Origin: Paracoccus hibiscisoli
GTDB lineage: Bacteria > Pseudomonadota > Alphaproteobacteria > Rhodobacterales > Rhodobacteraceae
NCBI RefSeq assembly: GCF_005048265.1
Contig: NZ_SUNH01000020.1
Coordinates: 1-64,000, forward strand
Direction of reading: 5' to 3'
Length of the DNA: 64,000 bases
Made by a program: the position numbers and the translations under genes. The notes under the pieces were generated by a model. The model was not told where the DNA came from. It did no database searches and saw only the letters and a program-made list of their open reading frames with translations. The stretch's first letter is position 1; the number at the start of each line of letters is the position of its first letter. Shown here piece by piece: positions 35,408 through 44,190 of the stretch.

Positions 35408-36544
35408 TCAGGGGGACAGGTGGCCGCGCAGGCTGTAATGCAGGCCCTGGGGAAGGAATTCAGCCCGCCCCTGGCCGTCGAAATAGGCCGGGACGATCAT
35501 GTTCACCAGCCGCGATCCGAACCCCTCGCGGGTGGGCGGGGCGACGGGCTGGCCGCCCTCCTCCTGCCAATCCAGGGCAAAGGCGTCGCCCTGCACCGAC
35601 CAGGACAGTGCGACCACGCCATCGGGGCTGGCCAGAGCGCCGTATTTCGCGGCATTCGTCGCCAGCTCGTACAGCGCCAGCGACAGGCCGACCGCCTGCT
35701 GGCTGCTCAGCGGCACGGACGGCCCGGACAGGCGGATGCGGTCGCTGCCGACCAGATGCGCGCCGATCGAGCGGGCCATGACCTCGGTGATGTCGGCGCT
35801 GTCGCCCAGGCCGGTGAACAGGCCCTGCGCCTTGGCCAGCGCCATGATGCGGGCGCCCACAGTATCGCGCGCCTCCTGGATGGTGGCGGCGTTGCGCAGG
35901 CTGGAGGACACCACCGTCGAGGTCACCGACAGGATGTTCTTGATGCGGTGCAGCAACTCCTCCTGCATGACCTGCTGGTTGCGGCGGGCCTGGACCAGCG
36001 CGGTCATGTCGACGGTGATGTTCATCAGCCCCGCCACGCTGCCGTCATCGTCATAGAGCGGCGAATAGCTGAAGGTCCAGAACGTCTCCTCGTCAAAGCC
36101 GTTGCGCGTCATGATCAGGCGCATTTCCTCGGAATAGGTGCCCCGCCCGGACAGGGTCTGATCGACCAGCGGGCGCACGTCCTCCCAGACATCGGACCAG
36201 ATCTGGCGAAAGGGCTGGCCCAGGGCGTGACATTCCTTGGCCCCCAGAACGTGCATGTAGGCGTCGTTGTACAGCATGATCAGATGCGGGCCCCAGAACA
36301 TGCAGCAGGCGTGGCGCTGGCCCACCATGATCCGCACCGCCGCCAACAGCGCGCCCGACCAGCCCGCCATCGGGCCCAGGGGGGTGGCGGACCAGTCGAA
36401 ATCACCGATCCGGCGTGCCATCGGCCCATCATCCCACGAGAACCGCGCGCGCGCGTGCGGTTCAGGACGATCGGGGTCACGGGCAGGAGCCGCAGAGGTC
36501 ATCAGGTCATCGCCGCCGATCAGAGGAAGGTATTCCCGGATCAT
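35408..36544 (-). CDS. HWE-family sensor histidine kinase with PAS domain
   Basis: This soluble kinase of about 378 residues has a PAS-like N-terminal region (about 40-165: GDFDWSATPLGPMAGWSGALL, YNDAYMHVLGAKECHALGQP) and an HWE kinase core with the phospho-acceptor histidine in EELLHRIKNILSV, an ALYELATNAAKYGAL N-box and GFGSRLVNMIVPAYFDG. No membrane helix is visible. No adjacent response regulator is present, so it is an orphan. Starts at 36613, 36544 or 36502 are all possible; none has a strong ribosome-binding site. This PAS/HWE architecture is common in light or stress sensing, but the signal is unknown. Confidence 0.85.
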   Translation of the reverse strand: MIREYLPLIGGDDLMTSAAPARDPDRPEPHARARFSWDDGPMARRIGDFDWSATPLGPMAGWSGALLAAVRIMVGQRHACCMFWGPHLIMLYNDAYMHVLGAKECHALGQPFRQIWSDVWEDVRPLVDQTLSGRGTYSEEMRLIMTRNGFDEETFWTFSYSPLYDDDGSVAGLMNITVDMTALVQARRNQQVMQEELLHRIKNILSVTSTVVSSSLRNAATIQEARDTVGARIMALAKAQGLFTGLGDSADITEVMARSIGAHLVGSDRIRLSGPSVPLSSQQAVGLSLALYELATNAAKYGALASPDGVVALSWSVQGDAFALDWQEEGGQPVAPPTREGFGSRLVNMIVPAYFDGQGRAEFLPQGLHYSLRGHLSP

Positions 36545-36788
36545 CACCGGATTCCCGGCGCTCTTCAATGACCAAGCCGTCAAACAACCCCCTGCAGGAC
36601 GTGCAATAATCATTTATCAACGAATCTTCCCGCACTGCCCCCATCCGCAGCGGTCCCGCCCCTGCCAGCGCGCCATGAGAGGCCGGCAAGGGCCTGCCGG
36701 GGTGGGGGCGTGACGCTTGCCCCCTGTGGCTGCGGTTGCTAACGCTGGACGGACAGTGATCCAGACCGAACCAGAAGGCCAAAGCCCC

Positions 36789-37367
36789 ATGTTCCCGCGC
36801 CCCCCCTTCCCTCGGCTTGCCATGCTTGCCCTGATGACCCTGCCCCTGGCCGCCTGCGACAGCGAGGCGATGACCGACCTGCGCCGCAATGTCGGGCTGG
36901 AGCAGGCCTCCGCCGAACCCGAGGAGCCCGCAGGCCCGCGCCCGCCCGCCGTCTCTCCGCTGGAGCAGCCGATCGAGACCGGCGCGGGCGCCCGCGCCAT
37001 CGCCACCGCCGAGCCGCTGACCTATCGCGCCACCGCCTTTGTCGCGCGCGGCAACGAGCCCGACTGGAACGTCCAGATCAGCGGCACCACCGCCGTCTAT
37101 CGCACGCCCGACACGCCGAACGGCCGCCAGATCGCGGTCAGCCGCATCGTCTTTGACCGTGGCGTCGAATATATCGGCGTGCTGGGCGGGCGGCCCTTCG
37201 TGGTCAACCTGCGCGCCGCCGAGTGCCAGGACAGCATGTCGGGCGACCGCTCTGCGCTGACCGCGCGGCTGACCGTCAGCGGCCAGACCCGCACCGGCTG
37301 CGCCGCCCCCGGCCAGACCCCTACGGCAGAGACCGCCCCAGCCGAAGCCGCTCCGGCGGCGGGCTGA
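36789..37367 (+). CDS. COG3650-like lipoprotein
   Basis: This 192-residue predicted lipoprotein has the lipobox LPLAAC with C23. A linker rich in Pro, Ala and Glu (to about 85) precedes a small domain with YRATAFVARGNEPDWNVQIS and GRPFVVNLRAAECQDSMSGD, as in COG3650 proteins of unknown function. The tail is Ala/Pro rich. ATG 36789 is the first codon followed by a signal peptide. It stands 125 bp upstream of the yjbH-type gene on the same strand. Confidence 0.78.
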   Translation: MFPRPPFPRLAMLALMTLPLAACDSEAMTDLRRNVGLEQASAEPEEPAGPRPPAVSPLEQPIETGAGARAIATAEPLTYRATAFVARGNEPDWNVQISGTTAVYRTPDTPNGRQIAVSRIVFDRGVEYIGVLGGRPFVVNLRAAECQDSMSGDRSALTARLTVSGQTRTGCAAPGQTPTAETAPAEAAPAAG

Positions 37368-37492
37368 CCGCCCGCCCGGCGCGCGGGTCACGCATTCGTG
37401 TGTCGATGCGCGCGCCAAAGCCTGCCAATCCGCCTGGATATGCCGTCCCCGCCCCTGCCGATCCCGTCCTTGCCGCCGAAAGGAAGCCGCCG

Positions 37493-39670
37493 ATGCGCCG
37501 CTCGCGTCTGACCCGCCAGCTGATGGCCACCACCCTGCCCCTGGCCCTGATCGCGGGCGCGGGCATCGCCGTCGCGGACCCGATGCTGGGCCGCACCATG
37601 TCGTCCTATGGCCTGCCCGGCGGCATCGACACCCCCACCGCCGAGACCCTGCCCGACGGCAGCCTGGGGGCGACGGTGTCGCTGTCGGATTACGCGCGCC
37701 GCGCCAACATCTTCTTTCAGGCGCTGCCGGGGCTGACCACGGTGCTGCGCTATGGCCGTGTGGATGGCATCGACGATTTCCGCGAGGAGGGGTTCATCTC
37801 GGACCGCTCGCTGGATTTGCGCTATCAGATCGTGGATGAGGATGGCTGGCGGCCTGCCGTGGCCATCGGTCTGCAGGATTTTCTGGGCACGGGCGTCTAT
37901 TCGGGCGAATACATCGTGGCCACGCGCAACGTGACGCCCACGGTGCGCGCCTCGGTCGGCCTGGGCTGGGGGACGCTGGCGGGCAAGCCGCGGGTGATCG
38001 ACGTGGACGATCTGGGCGGCACACCCAATGTGGACCAGTGGTTCCGCGGCGGGGCCAAGCCCTTTGCCTCGGTCAGCTGGCAGGTCAATGACCGGCTGAA
38101 CCTGACGGCGGAATATTCCAACGACATCTACCTTGCGCGATACAGCAACGACCGCGACGTTCAGCAGGGGGACGAGCCCTCCAGCAAGCTGAACCTGGGC
38201 GCCAGCTATCGCATCGGCCGCAACTATGAGGCCGGGATCTATACCATCGGCGGCAAGACCATCGGCGCGCAGTTCACCATCGCGCTGAACCCGCGCGATG
38301 CGGCCTTCCCCTCGGGGCTGGAAAAGGCGCCCGCCCCGGTGCGCCCGCGCGTGTCCCCGGCGCAGGACCCCGAGGGCTGGTCGGGCAGCTGGTCGCAGGA
38401 CCCCACCGCCCAGCCCGCCATCCAGAAGGCCTTGGGCGACGCGATGGCCAAGGAGGGCCAGCGCCTGGAGAGCATGGCCCTGACCGCGACCCGCGCCGAG
38501 GTGCGCCTGCGCAACCAGCGCTATATCAACCAGGCCGAGGCGGTGGGCCGCACCGCGCGCCTGATGACCCGCGCCCTGCCCCCCTCGGTCGAGACCTTCG
38601 TGATCACCTCGACCACGGACGGGATGGCCACGTCCTCGGTGACGATGCGGCGCAGCGACGTGGAGCGGCTGGAAAATACCGAGGCCGGCCAGATCGCTGC
38701 CGCCTCGACCCTGTCGGATGCGGCACAGACGGCGGGCCTGGTGCAGACGCCGGACCTCTATCCGCGGTTCCGCTGGTCGGTCAGGCCCTATGTCGAGGTC
38801 AGCATCTTCGACGCCGAGGACGGTCTCACGTCGGAATTTGGGGCTGAGGCGCGCGCCAGCTATGAGATCATGCCCGGCCTGATCGCGACCGGAGCCCTGC
38901 GGCAACGGGTGTTCGGAGATATCGGCCAACGCGGTCCCGGCATTCCGGGTGCACGGGGGACCTATTACGATCCGGATTTCTACGCCGATACCCCGTCCCT
39001 GGAAAGCTCTCCCCTAGGTGTGCCTCGGGTGCGCTCAGACACGCGCATGTATACCGGCAACTCGAATCCGGTGATCCCGGAACTGACGCTGGCCTGGTAT
39101 GCCAAGCCCGCCGAAGCCGTCTATAGCCGGGTCACCGTTGGCCTTCTGGAGCGTGGCTATGGCGGCGTCTCAGCCGAGGCCCTCTGGAAGCCCGCGACAT
39201 CGCCCTTGGGATTCGGCGCCGAAATCAACCACGTGCGCAAACGCGACTTTGATCAGCTCTTCGACTTCAGGGATTACGAGGTGACCACGGGCCATCTCTC
39301 GGCCTATTACGAGTTCTCGCAAGGGATTACCGGCCAGCTGGACGTGGGCCGATATCTTGCGGGGGATGTCGGTGCCACGGTGACCTTGTCACGCGAATTC
39401 GCAAACGGCTGGCAGGTCGGAGCTTTTGTCACCAAAACCGACCTCTCGGCCGAGGAGTTCGGCGAAGGAAGCTTCGACAAGGGCGTCAAGTTTTCGATCC
39501 CGATCAGCTGGGGAACCGGCCAGCCCTCCCGGGACCGCGTTGCGAACAGCCTTAGGTCGCTGTCGCGCGATGGCGGGTCTCGCGTCGAGGTCGACGGCCG
39601 CCTGTATGACAGGGTCCGCGAGAGCCATACCGTTGACCTATACGAGGGATGGGGGAAATTCTGGCGATGA
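37493..39670 (+). CDS. yjbH: YjbH family outer-membrane beta-barrel (exopolysaccharide export)
   Basis: This 725-residue YjbH/GfcD-like protein has a signal peptide (1-30, cleavage near GIAVA-DPM) and GLPGGIDTPTAETLPDGSL at the mature start. A first beta-strand-rich half resembles the N-terminal barrel, a helical linker follows (about 310-400), and a second barrel half (about 425-700) ends with aromatic residues. These proteins form part of the Yjb exopolysaccharide export system. AAAGGAAG supports ATG 37493. It overlaps yjbF by 4 bp. From about 38820 onward codon use becomes noticeably less GC-biased (see findings). Confidence 0.88.
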   Translation: MRRSRLTRQLMATTLPLALIAGAGIAVADPMLGRTMSSYGLPGGIDTPTAETLPDGSLGATVSLSDYARRANIFFQALPGLTTVLRYGRVDGIDDFREEGFISDRSLDLRYQIVDEDGWRPAVAIGLQDFLGTGVYSGEYIVATRNVTPTVRASVGLGWGTLAGKPRVIDVDDLGGTPNVDQWFRGGAKPFASVSWQVNDRLNLTAEYSNDIYLARYSNDRDVQQGDEPSSKLNLGASYRIGRNYEAGIYTIGGKTIGAQFTIALNPRDAAFPSGLEKAPAPVRPRVSPAQDPEGWSGSWSQDPTAQPAIQKALGDAMAKEGQRLESMALTATRAEVRLRNQRYINQAEAVGRTARLMTRALPPSVETFVITSTTDGMATSSVTMRRSDVERLENTEAGQIAAASTLSDAAQTAGLVQTPDLYPRFRWSVRPYVEVSIFDAEDGLTSEFGAEARASYEIMPGLIATGALRQRVFGDIGQRGPGIPGARGTYYDPDFYADTPSLESSPLGVPRVRSDTRMYTGNSNPVIPELTLAWYAKPAEAVYSRVTVGLLERGYGGVSAEALWKPATSPLGFGAEINHVRKRDFDQLFDFRDYEVTTGHLSAYYEFSQGITGQLDVGRYLAGDVGATVTLSREFANGWQVGAFVTKTDLSAEEFGEGSFDKGVKFSIPISWGTGQPSRDRVANSLRSLSRDGGSRVEVDGRLYDRVRESHTVDLYEGWGKFWR

Positions 39671-40335
39671 ACAGGCAAGCGAAAATGCGCAGCGTGACAA
39701 TGGCGACGGTTCTGGCGCTGGCCGCTGCCTGCGGCAATACCGGTCCGGACGAGGGTGGAAGCAACGCCGACGTGCTCACATCGCTGGCGAAAAGTGTTGT
39801 TCCTGTCCGTGCGTCCAGGGACGCGGGCAGCACACCGGCCGCCGCGCGATCGCCCGAACAGGCCGCGGCCGAGGCGCTGCGAGTCAATCCAGGCCCGCTG
39901 ATCCAAGCTGGTTTCGAAGGGCTGGGGCGCAGCCAGATCATGGCCATGACCGGCCAGAACGGCGCAATACGCACCTATATGACCCCCGCCGAGGAGGCGC
40001 TGATCTTGCGCGACGGCATGCTGGTTGGCACGCGCGGCCTGGGCCGCGACCTGTCGGTGGCCGAACCCGGAACCGACCGCCTGATCCGCGCGGTCCAGGC
40101 GGGCAGCGGCTCCCGGGTGATGCGCTATCTGTCGGGCGACGGGCTGGAGCGGCCGCTGCAATTCGCCTGCACCACCGCGCCGGGCCCCAATCCCGGCGTC
40201 ATCGTGGAAAGCTGCGAAGGCCACGGCACGACTTTCCAGAACAACTATCTGGTCCAGGGCGGGCAAATCCCGGTGTCGCGGCAATGGATCGGGCCGGGCC
40301 TGGGCTATGTGACCATCCAGACGCTGCGCCCCTGA
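39667..40335 (+). CDS. yjbF: YjbF family lipoprotein
   Basis: This 222-residue YjbF/GfcB-type lipoprotein has the lipobox LALAAAC with C22 and then the domain with QAGFEGLGRSQIMAMTGQNG, TYMTPAEEALILRDGMLVGTRGLGRDL (in parts: LILRDGMLVGTRGLG) and SCEGHGTTFQNNYLV. ATG 39667 overlaps the yjbH stop as ATGA, which is the reason to prefer it over ATG 39649. Order here is H then F; no yjbG is found. A strong bidirectional terminator follows 18 bp downstream. Confidence 0.88.
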   Translation: MNRQAKMRSVTMATVLALAAACGNTGPDEGGSNADVLTSLAKSVVPVRASRDAGSTPAAARSPEQAAAEALRVNPGPLIQAGFEGLGRSQIMAMTGQNGAIRTYMTPAEEALILRDGMLVGTRGLGRDLSVAEPGTDRLIRAVQAGSGSRVMRYLSGDGLERPLQFACTTAPGPNPGVIVESCEGHGTTFQNNYLVQGGQIPVSRQWIGPGLGYVTIQTLRP

Positions 40336-40352
40336 CCCCACCGCCAACCATG

Positions 40353-40385
40353 AAAAAACCGGCCCTTCTCAGGGGCCGGTTTTTT
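40353..40385. terminator. Bidirectional rho-independent terminator after yjbF
   Basis: CCGGCCC/GGGCCGG stem with A6 before and T6 after; both strands carry a T-run. Confidence 0.92.
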
Positions 40386-40421
40386 CATGTCCATGGGTCC
40401 ACAGGGACCCGGGCAAAAGAA

Positions 40422-40448
40422 AAGGGGCTGACCAGAGGTCAGCCCCTT
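40422..40448 (-). terminator. Rho-independent terminator of the small membrane protein gene
   Basis: A perfect 12-bp stem (AAGGGGCTGACC/GGTCAGCCCCTT, 3-nt loop). On the minus strand it is followed by a TTTTCTTTT-type tail, 35 bp after the 40483-40680 gene ends. Confidence 0.85.
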
Positions 40449-40482
40449 GTGGCACGGATCGTCGGAACGATCCGGACCGATA

Positions 40483-40680
40483 TCAGCTGTCGTCCGAAGC
40501 GACTGCGGCGATGACGCCCAGCAGCAGCAGGGCGGGGACGACCAGGCCGGCGTTGGTCGAAGCAGCGCGCTCCTCAACGATGACGGGCTCGACTTCGACG
40601 ACGGGGGCGACATAGCCACCGGCCAGAGCCGAGGTTGCGGTCAGGCCGAGAGCGGCCGCGAAAGTAGCGAATTTGGTCAT
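40483..40680 (-). CDS. Small exported membrane protein
   Basis: This 65-residue protein has an N-terminal signal sequence (1-22, cleavage near ALA-GGY), a Val/Glu/Pro stretch and a C-terminal hydrophobic helix (about 47-62, GLVVPALLLLGVIAAVAS) ending in acidic DDS. The start ATG 40680 has GGAG 7 bp upstream; ATG 40686 would be too close. It has its own terminator. I do not recognise its function. It is convergent with yjbF, and could be the counterpart of YjbE, the small exported component of the Yjb operon, but that is speculative. Confidence 0.75.
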   Translation of the reverse strand: MTKFATFAAALGLTATSALAGGYVAPVVEVEPVIVEERAASTNAGLVVPALLLLGVIAAVASDDS

Positions 40681-40878
40681 GATCATGCTCCGTTTCGATT
40701 GACGGCTGCCATTTCTGGCAACATCGTGGCGACAGTTACACAAACCCGAACAGTTGAAAAGCAGCATTGAATTGATTCCACCGTGGGCCTGCGGGCACTG
40801 TTGCATATTGGCCAACACCTATTTCGGCGCTTCGTTCCATGGGGTGCAAACCCCCGGAAAAACTGTGACAATTCGGCA

Positions 40879-41661
40879 CTAGCCCCGGCGAAGTGCTTGG
40901 GAGAGGACGAAAAACATCGCCGCTGCGGTCACGATCGAGGGACCGGCGGGCGTGTCGAGTCGCAGGCTGGACCACAACCCCAGGATGACGGATGCGGCGG
41001 CGATCAGGGCGGCACCGGCGGCCATCCGCTCGGGGGTGCGCGCCCATCCGCGGGCCGCCGCCGCAGGCACGATCAGCATGGCCGAGATCAGCAGCGAGCC
41101 CACCACTCGAATCGCCAGCGCCACCACCACGGCCAGGGCCAGCGACAGGACCAGACGCTCGACCCGCGGATCGATGCCCGCGGCCATGGCCAACTCCTCG
41201 TTCAGGCTGCTGGTGACCAGCCGCTGCCAGCGCAGGATCAGCACCCCCAGCACCAGCGCCGCCCCCGTCCAGATCAGCACCAGATCGGACCGCCCCACCG
41301 CCAGGATGTCGCCGAACAGATAGCCGCCCAGATCGGACCGCGCCTGCGGCACGAAGCTGATCGCGACCAGGCCCAGGGCCAGCGCCGAATGCGACAGCAC
41401 CCCCAGCATCGTGTCCATCGCCTGCCCCCGCGCCACCAGCGCCGAGACCAGACACGCCATCGACACCGCCACCGCCAGCGTCCCCGCATAGATCGAGATG
41501 TCGAAGGCCAGCGCGAAGGCCACCCCCAGGATCGCCGCATGGGCTGTCGAATCGCCGAAATAGGCCATGCGCCGCCACACGACGAAACTGCCCAGAGGCC
41601 CCGCGACCAGCGCCAGTCCCAGTCCCGCCAGCACGGCGCGCGTGAAGAAATCGTCCAACAT
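40879..41661 (-). CDS. znuB: Zinc ABC transporter permease ZnuB
   Basis: This 260-residue permease of the metal ABC-3 family has about seven to eight hydrophobic helices, with LGSFVVWRRMAYFGDSTAHAAILGVA and LLISAMLIVPAAAARGWA being the conserved family segments (quoted in parts: RRMAYFGDSTAHAAILG, LLISAMLIVPAAAAR). It is the inner-membrane channel of the Znu system. It starts 12 bp after znuC and ends the zur-znuC-znuB operon. Confidence 0.93.
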   Translation of the reverse strand: MLDDFFTRAVLAGLGLALVAGPLGSFVVWRRMAYFGDSTAHAAILGVAFALAFDISIYAGTLAVAVSMACLVSALVARGQAMDTMLGVLSHSALALGLVAISFVPQARSDLGGYLFGDILAVGRSDLVLIWTGAALVLGVLILRWQRLVTSSLNEELAMAAGIDPRVERLVLSLALAVVVALAIRVVGSLLISAMLIVPAAAARGWARTPERMAAGAALIAAASVILGLWSSLRLDTPAGPSIVTAAAMFFVLSQALRRG

Positions 41662-41673
41662 CCGTCCGGTCCG

Positions 41674-42459
41674 TCAGCGCCGCGGCGCGGTATGGTCATG
41701 CCCACAGCCCGGCCCATGCACATGCGCCCCGGCGGGCATCAGGTCGTGGTCATGGTCGTGGCGGTGGCGATAAAGGGCCAGCGTGCCCTGCGCCTCGGCC
41801 CCGAACAGGGCGCGGTATTCGGGGGCGGTGCTGACATGCTGGGGCGTGCCCTCGCAGCAGACATGCCCGTTCAGGCAGACGACCCGGTCCGACGACCGCA
41901 TCACCACCAGCAGATCGTGGCTGACCATCAGCACGGCGGCGCCGGTCTGGCGGCGGACCTCCTCGATCAGCTGATAGAAGGCCACGATGCCGGGCTGGTC
42001 CAGCCCCTGCGTGGGTTCGTCCAGGACCAGCAGATGCGGGTCCGACAGCAGCGCGCGGGCCAGCAGAACCCGCTGGAACTGGCCGCCCGACAGCTGCGTC
42101 AGCTGCCGCGCGCCCAGCCCCGCGACGCCGGTGCGCGCCAGCGCGGCCTCGGCCTGGGCGTCGGTCACGCGGGTGGGCAGCGACAGAAAGCGGCGGACCG
42201 TCATGGGGATGGCGGTGTCCAGCTGCACCCGCTGCGGGACATAGCCGATGCGCAGCCCGCGCTTGCGCACAACCCGCCCCGAGGCAAGTGGCATATGCCC
42301 CAGCAGCGCCCGGATCAGCGACGATTTGCCCGACCCGTTCGGGCCGACGACGGTCACGATCTCTCCGGGCTGGATGCGGAAATCGACCTGTGCCAGCACC
42401 GGCTCGGACGTGCCGGGCCGATGCACCGTCAGGGCGCTGGATGAGATCAGGGCGCTCAT
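41674..42459 (-). CDS. znuC: Zinc ABC transporter ATP-binding protein ZnuC
   Basis: This 261-residue ATPase for ZnuB has Walker A GPNGSGKSS, signature LSGGQFQR, Walker B LLVLDEPTQGLD and the switch histidine in MVSHD. The last 30 residues are histidine-rich (HRHDHDHDLMPAGAHVHGPG), which is common in ZnuC and may bind zinc. It overlaps the zur stop as ATGA. Confidence 0.94.
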   Translation of the reverse strand: MSALISSSALTVHRPGTSEPVLAQVDFRIQPGEIVTVVGPNGSGKSSLIRALLGHMPLASGRVVRKRGLRIGYVPQRVQLDTAIPMTVRRFLSLPTRVTDAQAEAALARTGVAGLGARQLTQLSGGQFQRVLLARALLSDPHLLVLDEPTQGLDQPGIVAFYQLIEEVRRQTGAAVLMVSHDLLVVMRSSDRVVCLNGHVCCEGTPQHVSTAPEYRALFGAEAQGTLALYRHRHDHDHDLMPAGAHVHGPGCGHDHTAPRR

Positions 42460-42956
42460 GCGACGCCCTCGGCCGCGCAGGTGGCGCAGAGGCCAAGCGC
42501 CTCGATGGTGGCCCGCTCGACCCGGAACCCGCCCTGGGCCGCCACGGCGGTCAGCGCGTCGCGGATGGGGGCGGCGGCGGCCTCTGCGACCTTGTCGCAG
42601 CTGCGGCAGATCAGGAAGGCCGGGTGGTGGTCATGGCCCGGATGCAGGCAGGCCGCAAAGGCGTTCAGCCGCTGCAGCCGATGCGCCAGCCCGTGGGTGA
42701 CCAGAAATTCCAGCGCGCGATAGGCGACGGGGGGTTGCCTGCCGAACCCCTCTGCGGCCAGCCGGTCCAGCACCTCATAGGCGCCCATCGCGCGGTGGCT
42801 TTCCAGCAGGATCTCCAGCGTGCGGCGGCGCACCGGGGTCAGGCGCGCGCCCTGTTCGGTCAGGCGGGCCGCGGCCTCGTCCAGCGCGCGATGGGCGCAT
42901 TGCTGATGATCGTGCGGCGCAAAGGTCGCGGCGATGGCGTGGTCACTGTCGGGCAC
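42456..42956 (-). CDS. zur: Zinc uptake regulator Zur (Fur family)
   Basis: This 166-residue Fur-family repressor has an N-terminal winged helix (LTPVRRRTLEILLESHRAMGAYEVLDRLA in parts: RRTLEILLESHRAMGAYEV) and zinc-binding C-terminal motifs: HPGHDHHPAFLICRSCDK with a CxxC pair, and CATCAAEG at the C-terminus. The CxxC pairs form the structural zinc site. It heads the zur-znuC-znuB operon, divergent from znuA. Its own promoter region contains a Zur-type palindrome, indicating autoregulation. Confidence 0.93.
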   Translation of the reverse strand: MPDSDHAIAATFAPHDHQQCAHRALDEAAARLTEQGARLTPVRRRTLEILLESHRAMGAYEVLDRLAAEGFGRQPPVAYRALEFLVTHGLAHRLQRLNAFAACLHPGHDHHPAFLICRSCDKVAEAAAAPIRDALTAVAAQGGFRVERATIEALGLCATCAAEGVA

Positions 42957-43005
42957 GATGGTCCTTCACGCGCGATGGCGTTACTTTATTACATTCAGGT
43001 TGACT

Positions 43006-43020
43006 TGTTATGCTGTAACA
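43006..43020 (+). promoter_or_regulatory. Candidate Zur operator between zur and znuA
   Basis: TGTTATGCTGTAACA has perfect TGTTA/TAACA arms with a 5-nt centre, matching the shape of alphaproteobacterial Zur boxes. A weaker second palindrome, GTTACTTTATTAC, lies at 42980-42992. The site lies in the shared 115-bp zur/znuA region. Confidence 0.75.
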
Positions 43021-43071
43021 CACAGAACCCGGCCATCGCAACAAAGCCCCGTTCCCGAAAAGGAGATCCCG

Positions 43072-44103
43072 ATGCGCATCCCGGCATCCGCAGCCGCCGT
43101 CCTGGCCCTGACCACCGCACCCGTCCTGGCCGCCCCCCAGGTGGTCACCGACCTGGTGCCCACCGGCGCCCTGGTCCAGGAGGTCATGGGCGATCTGGGC
43201 CAGGTCCGGGTCCTGCTGCCCCAGGGCGCCAGCGCGCACCACTATCAGATGCGCCCGTCGGACGCGCAGGCGCTGCAGTCGGCGGATCTGGTCGTCTGGA
43301 TGGGCCCCACGCTGACCCCCTGGCTCGCGCGCGCCTCCGACACCCTCGGCGGCAGCGAACAGCTGCGCCTGCTGGAGGTCGACGGCATCACCCTGCGCGG
43401 CTATGCCGACGCTGCGGCGGATGACCACGACGGTCATGGTCACGACGATGGGCACGGCCATGACGATCACGCGCATGACGATGCCCACGCCCACCATGAC
43501 GACCACGCGCACGACCATGACCATGACCATGACCATGACCATGGCGACCATGATCACGGGGATCACGACCATGCCCATACCGGCACCGACCCGCATGCCT
43601 GGCTGAGCCCCGCCAATGCCGGTCCCTGGCTGGAGGCGATTGCCGCAACCCTGTCCGAACAGGACCCCGACAACGCAGCCACCTATCGCGCCAATGCCGA
43701 TGCCGCCGCCGCGCGGATCGCGGCGCTGGACACCCAGCTGCGCGACCGCCTGGCGCCCCATGCCGATGACCGGTTCGTGGTCTTTCACGATGCCTATGGC
43801 TATTTCACCGCGCATTTCGGCCTGCAGCCAGCCATGGCGGTGTCGCTTGGCGATGCCTCGACGCCGTCTGCCGCACGCATCGACCAGATCCGCAAGCAGA
43901 TCACCCAGACGGACGCGCGCTGTGCCTTTCCGGAATATGCCCATGACGATTCGCTGATCGCCACCGTGATCGAGGGCACGGGCACCCGCCTTGGCGGCGA
44001 GCTGAGCCCCGAGGGCGGCATGCTGGCGCCCGGCGCGGGGCAGTACGACGCGCTGCTGACCGGGCTGGCCGACACGATCGTCGCCTGCCTGTCGGCCGAA
44101 TGA
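43072..44103 (+). CDS. znuA: Zinc ABC transporter periplasmic binding protein ZnuA
   Basis: This 343-residue zinc-binding protein has a signal peptide at 1-21 (cleavage near VLA-APQ). Zinc ligands are expected from the family in SAHHYQMRP (about residue 60), TGTDPHAWLSP, VFHDAYGYF and the C-terminal FPEYAHDDS. Between about 120 and 168 lies an extremely His/Asp-rich loop encoded by repetitive DNA including five GACCAT hexamers at 43513-43542. The loop is longer than in E. coli ZnuA. ATG 43072 follows AAAAGGAGATCCC. The gene is divergent from zur. Confidence 0.94.
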   Translation: MRIPASAAAVLALTTAPVLAAPQVVTDLVPTGALVQEVMGDLGQVRVLLPQGASAHHYQMRPSDAQALQSADLVVWMGPTLTPWLARASDTLGGSEQLRLLEVDGITLRGYADAAADDHDGHGHDDGHGHDDHAHDDAHAHHDDHAHDHDHDHDHDHGDHDHGDHDHAHTGTDPHAWLSPANAGPWLEAIAATLSEQDPDNAATYRANADAAAARIAALDTQLRDRLAPHADDRFVVFHDAYGYFTAHFGLQPAMAVSLGDASTPSAARIDQIRKQITQTDARCAFPEYAHDDSLIATVIEGTGTRLGGELSPEGGMLAPGAGQYDALLTGLADTIVACLSAE

Positions 44104-44109
44104 CCCCCT

Positions 44110-44137
44110 GCATGGCGCCCGAAACAGGGCGCCATGC
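44110..44137 (+). terminator. Hairpin after znuA
   Basis: A perfect 11-bp stem (GCATGGCGCCC/GGGCGCCATGC, 6-nt loop) 6 bp after the stop; no T-run. Confidence 0.65.
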
Positions 44138-44190
44138 CGTGCCGAAAGGCGGAAAATGATCGGAAGGTCCGAATCCTGACTATTTTACTT

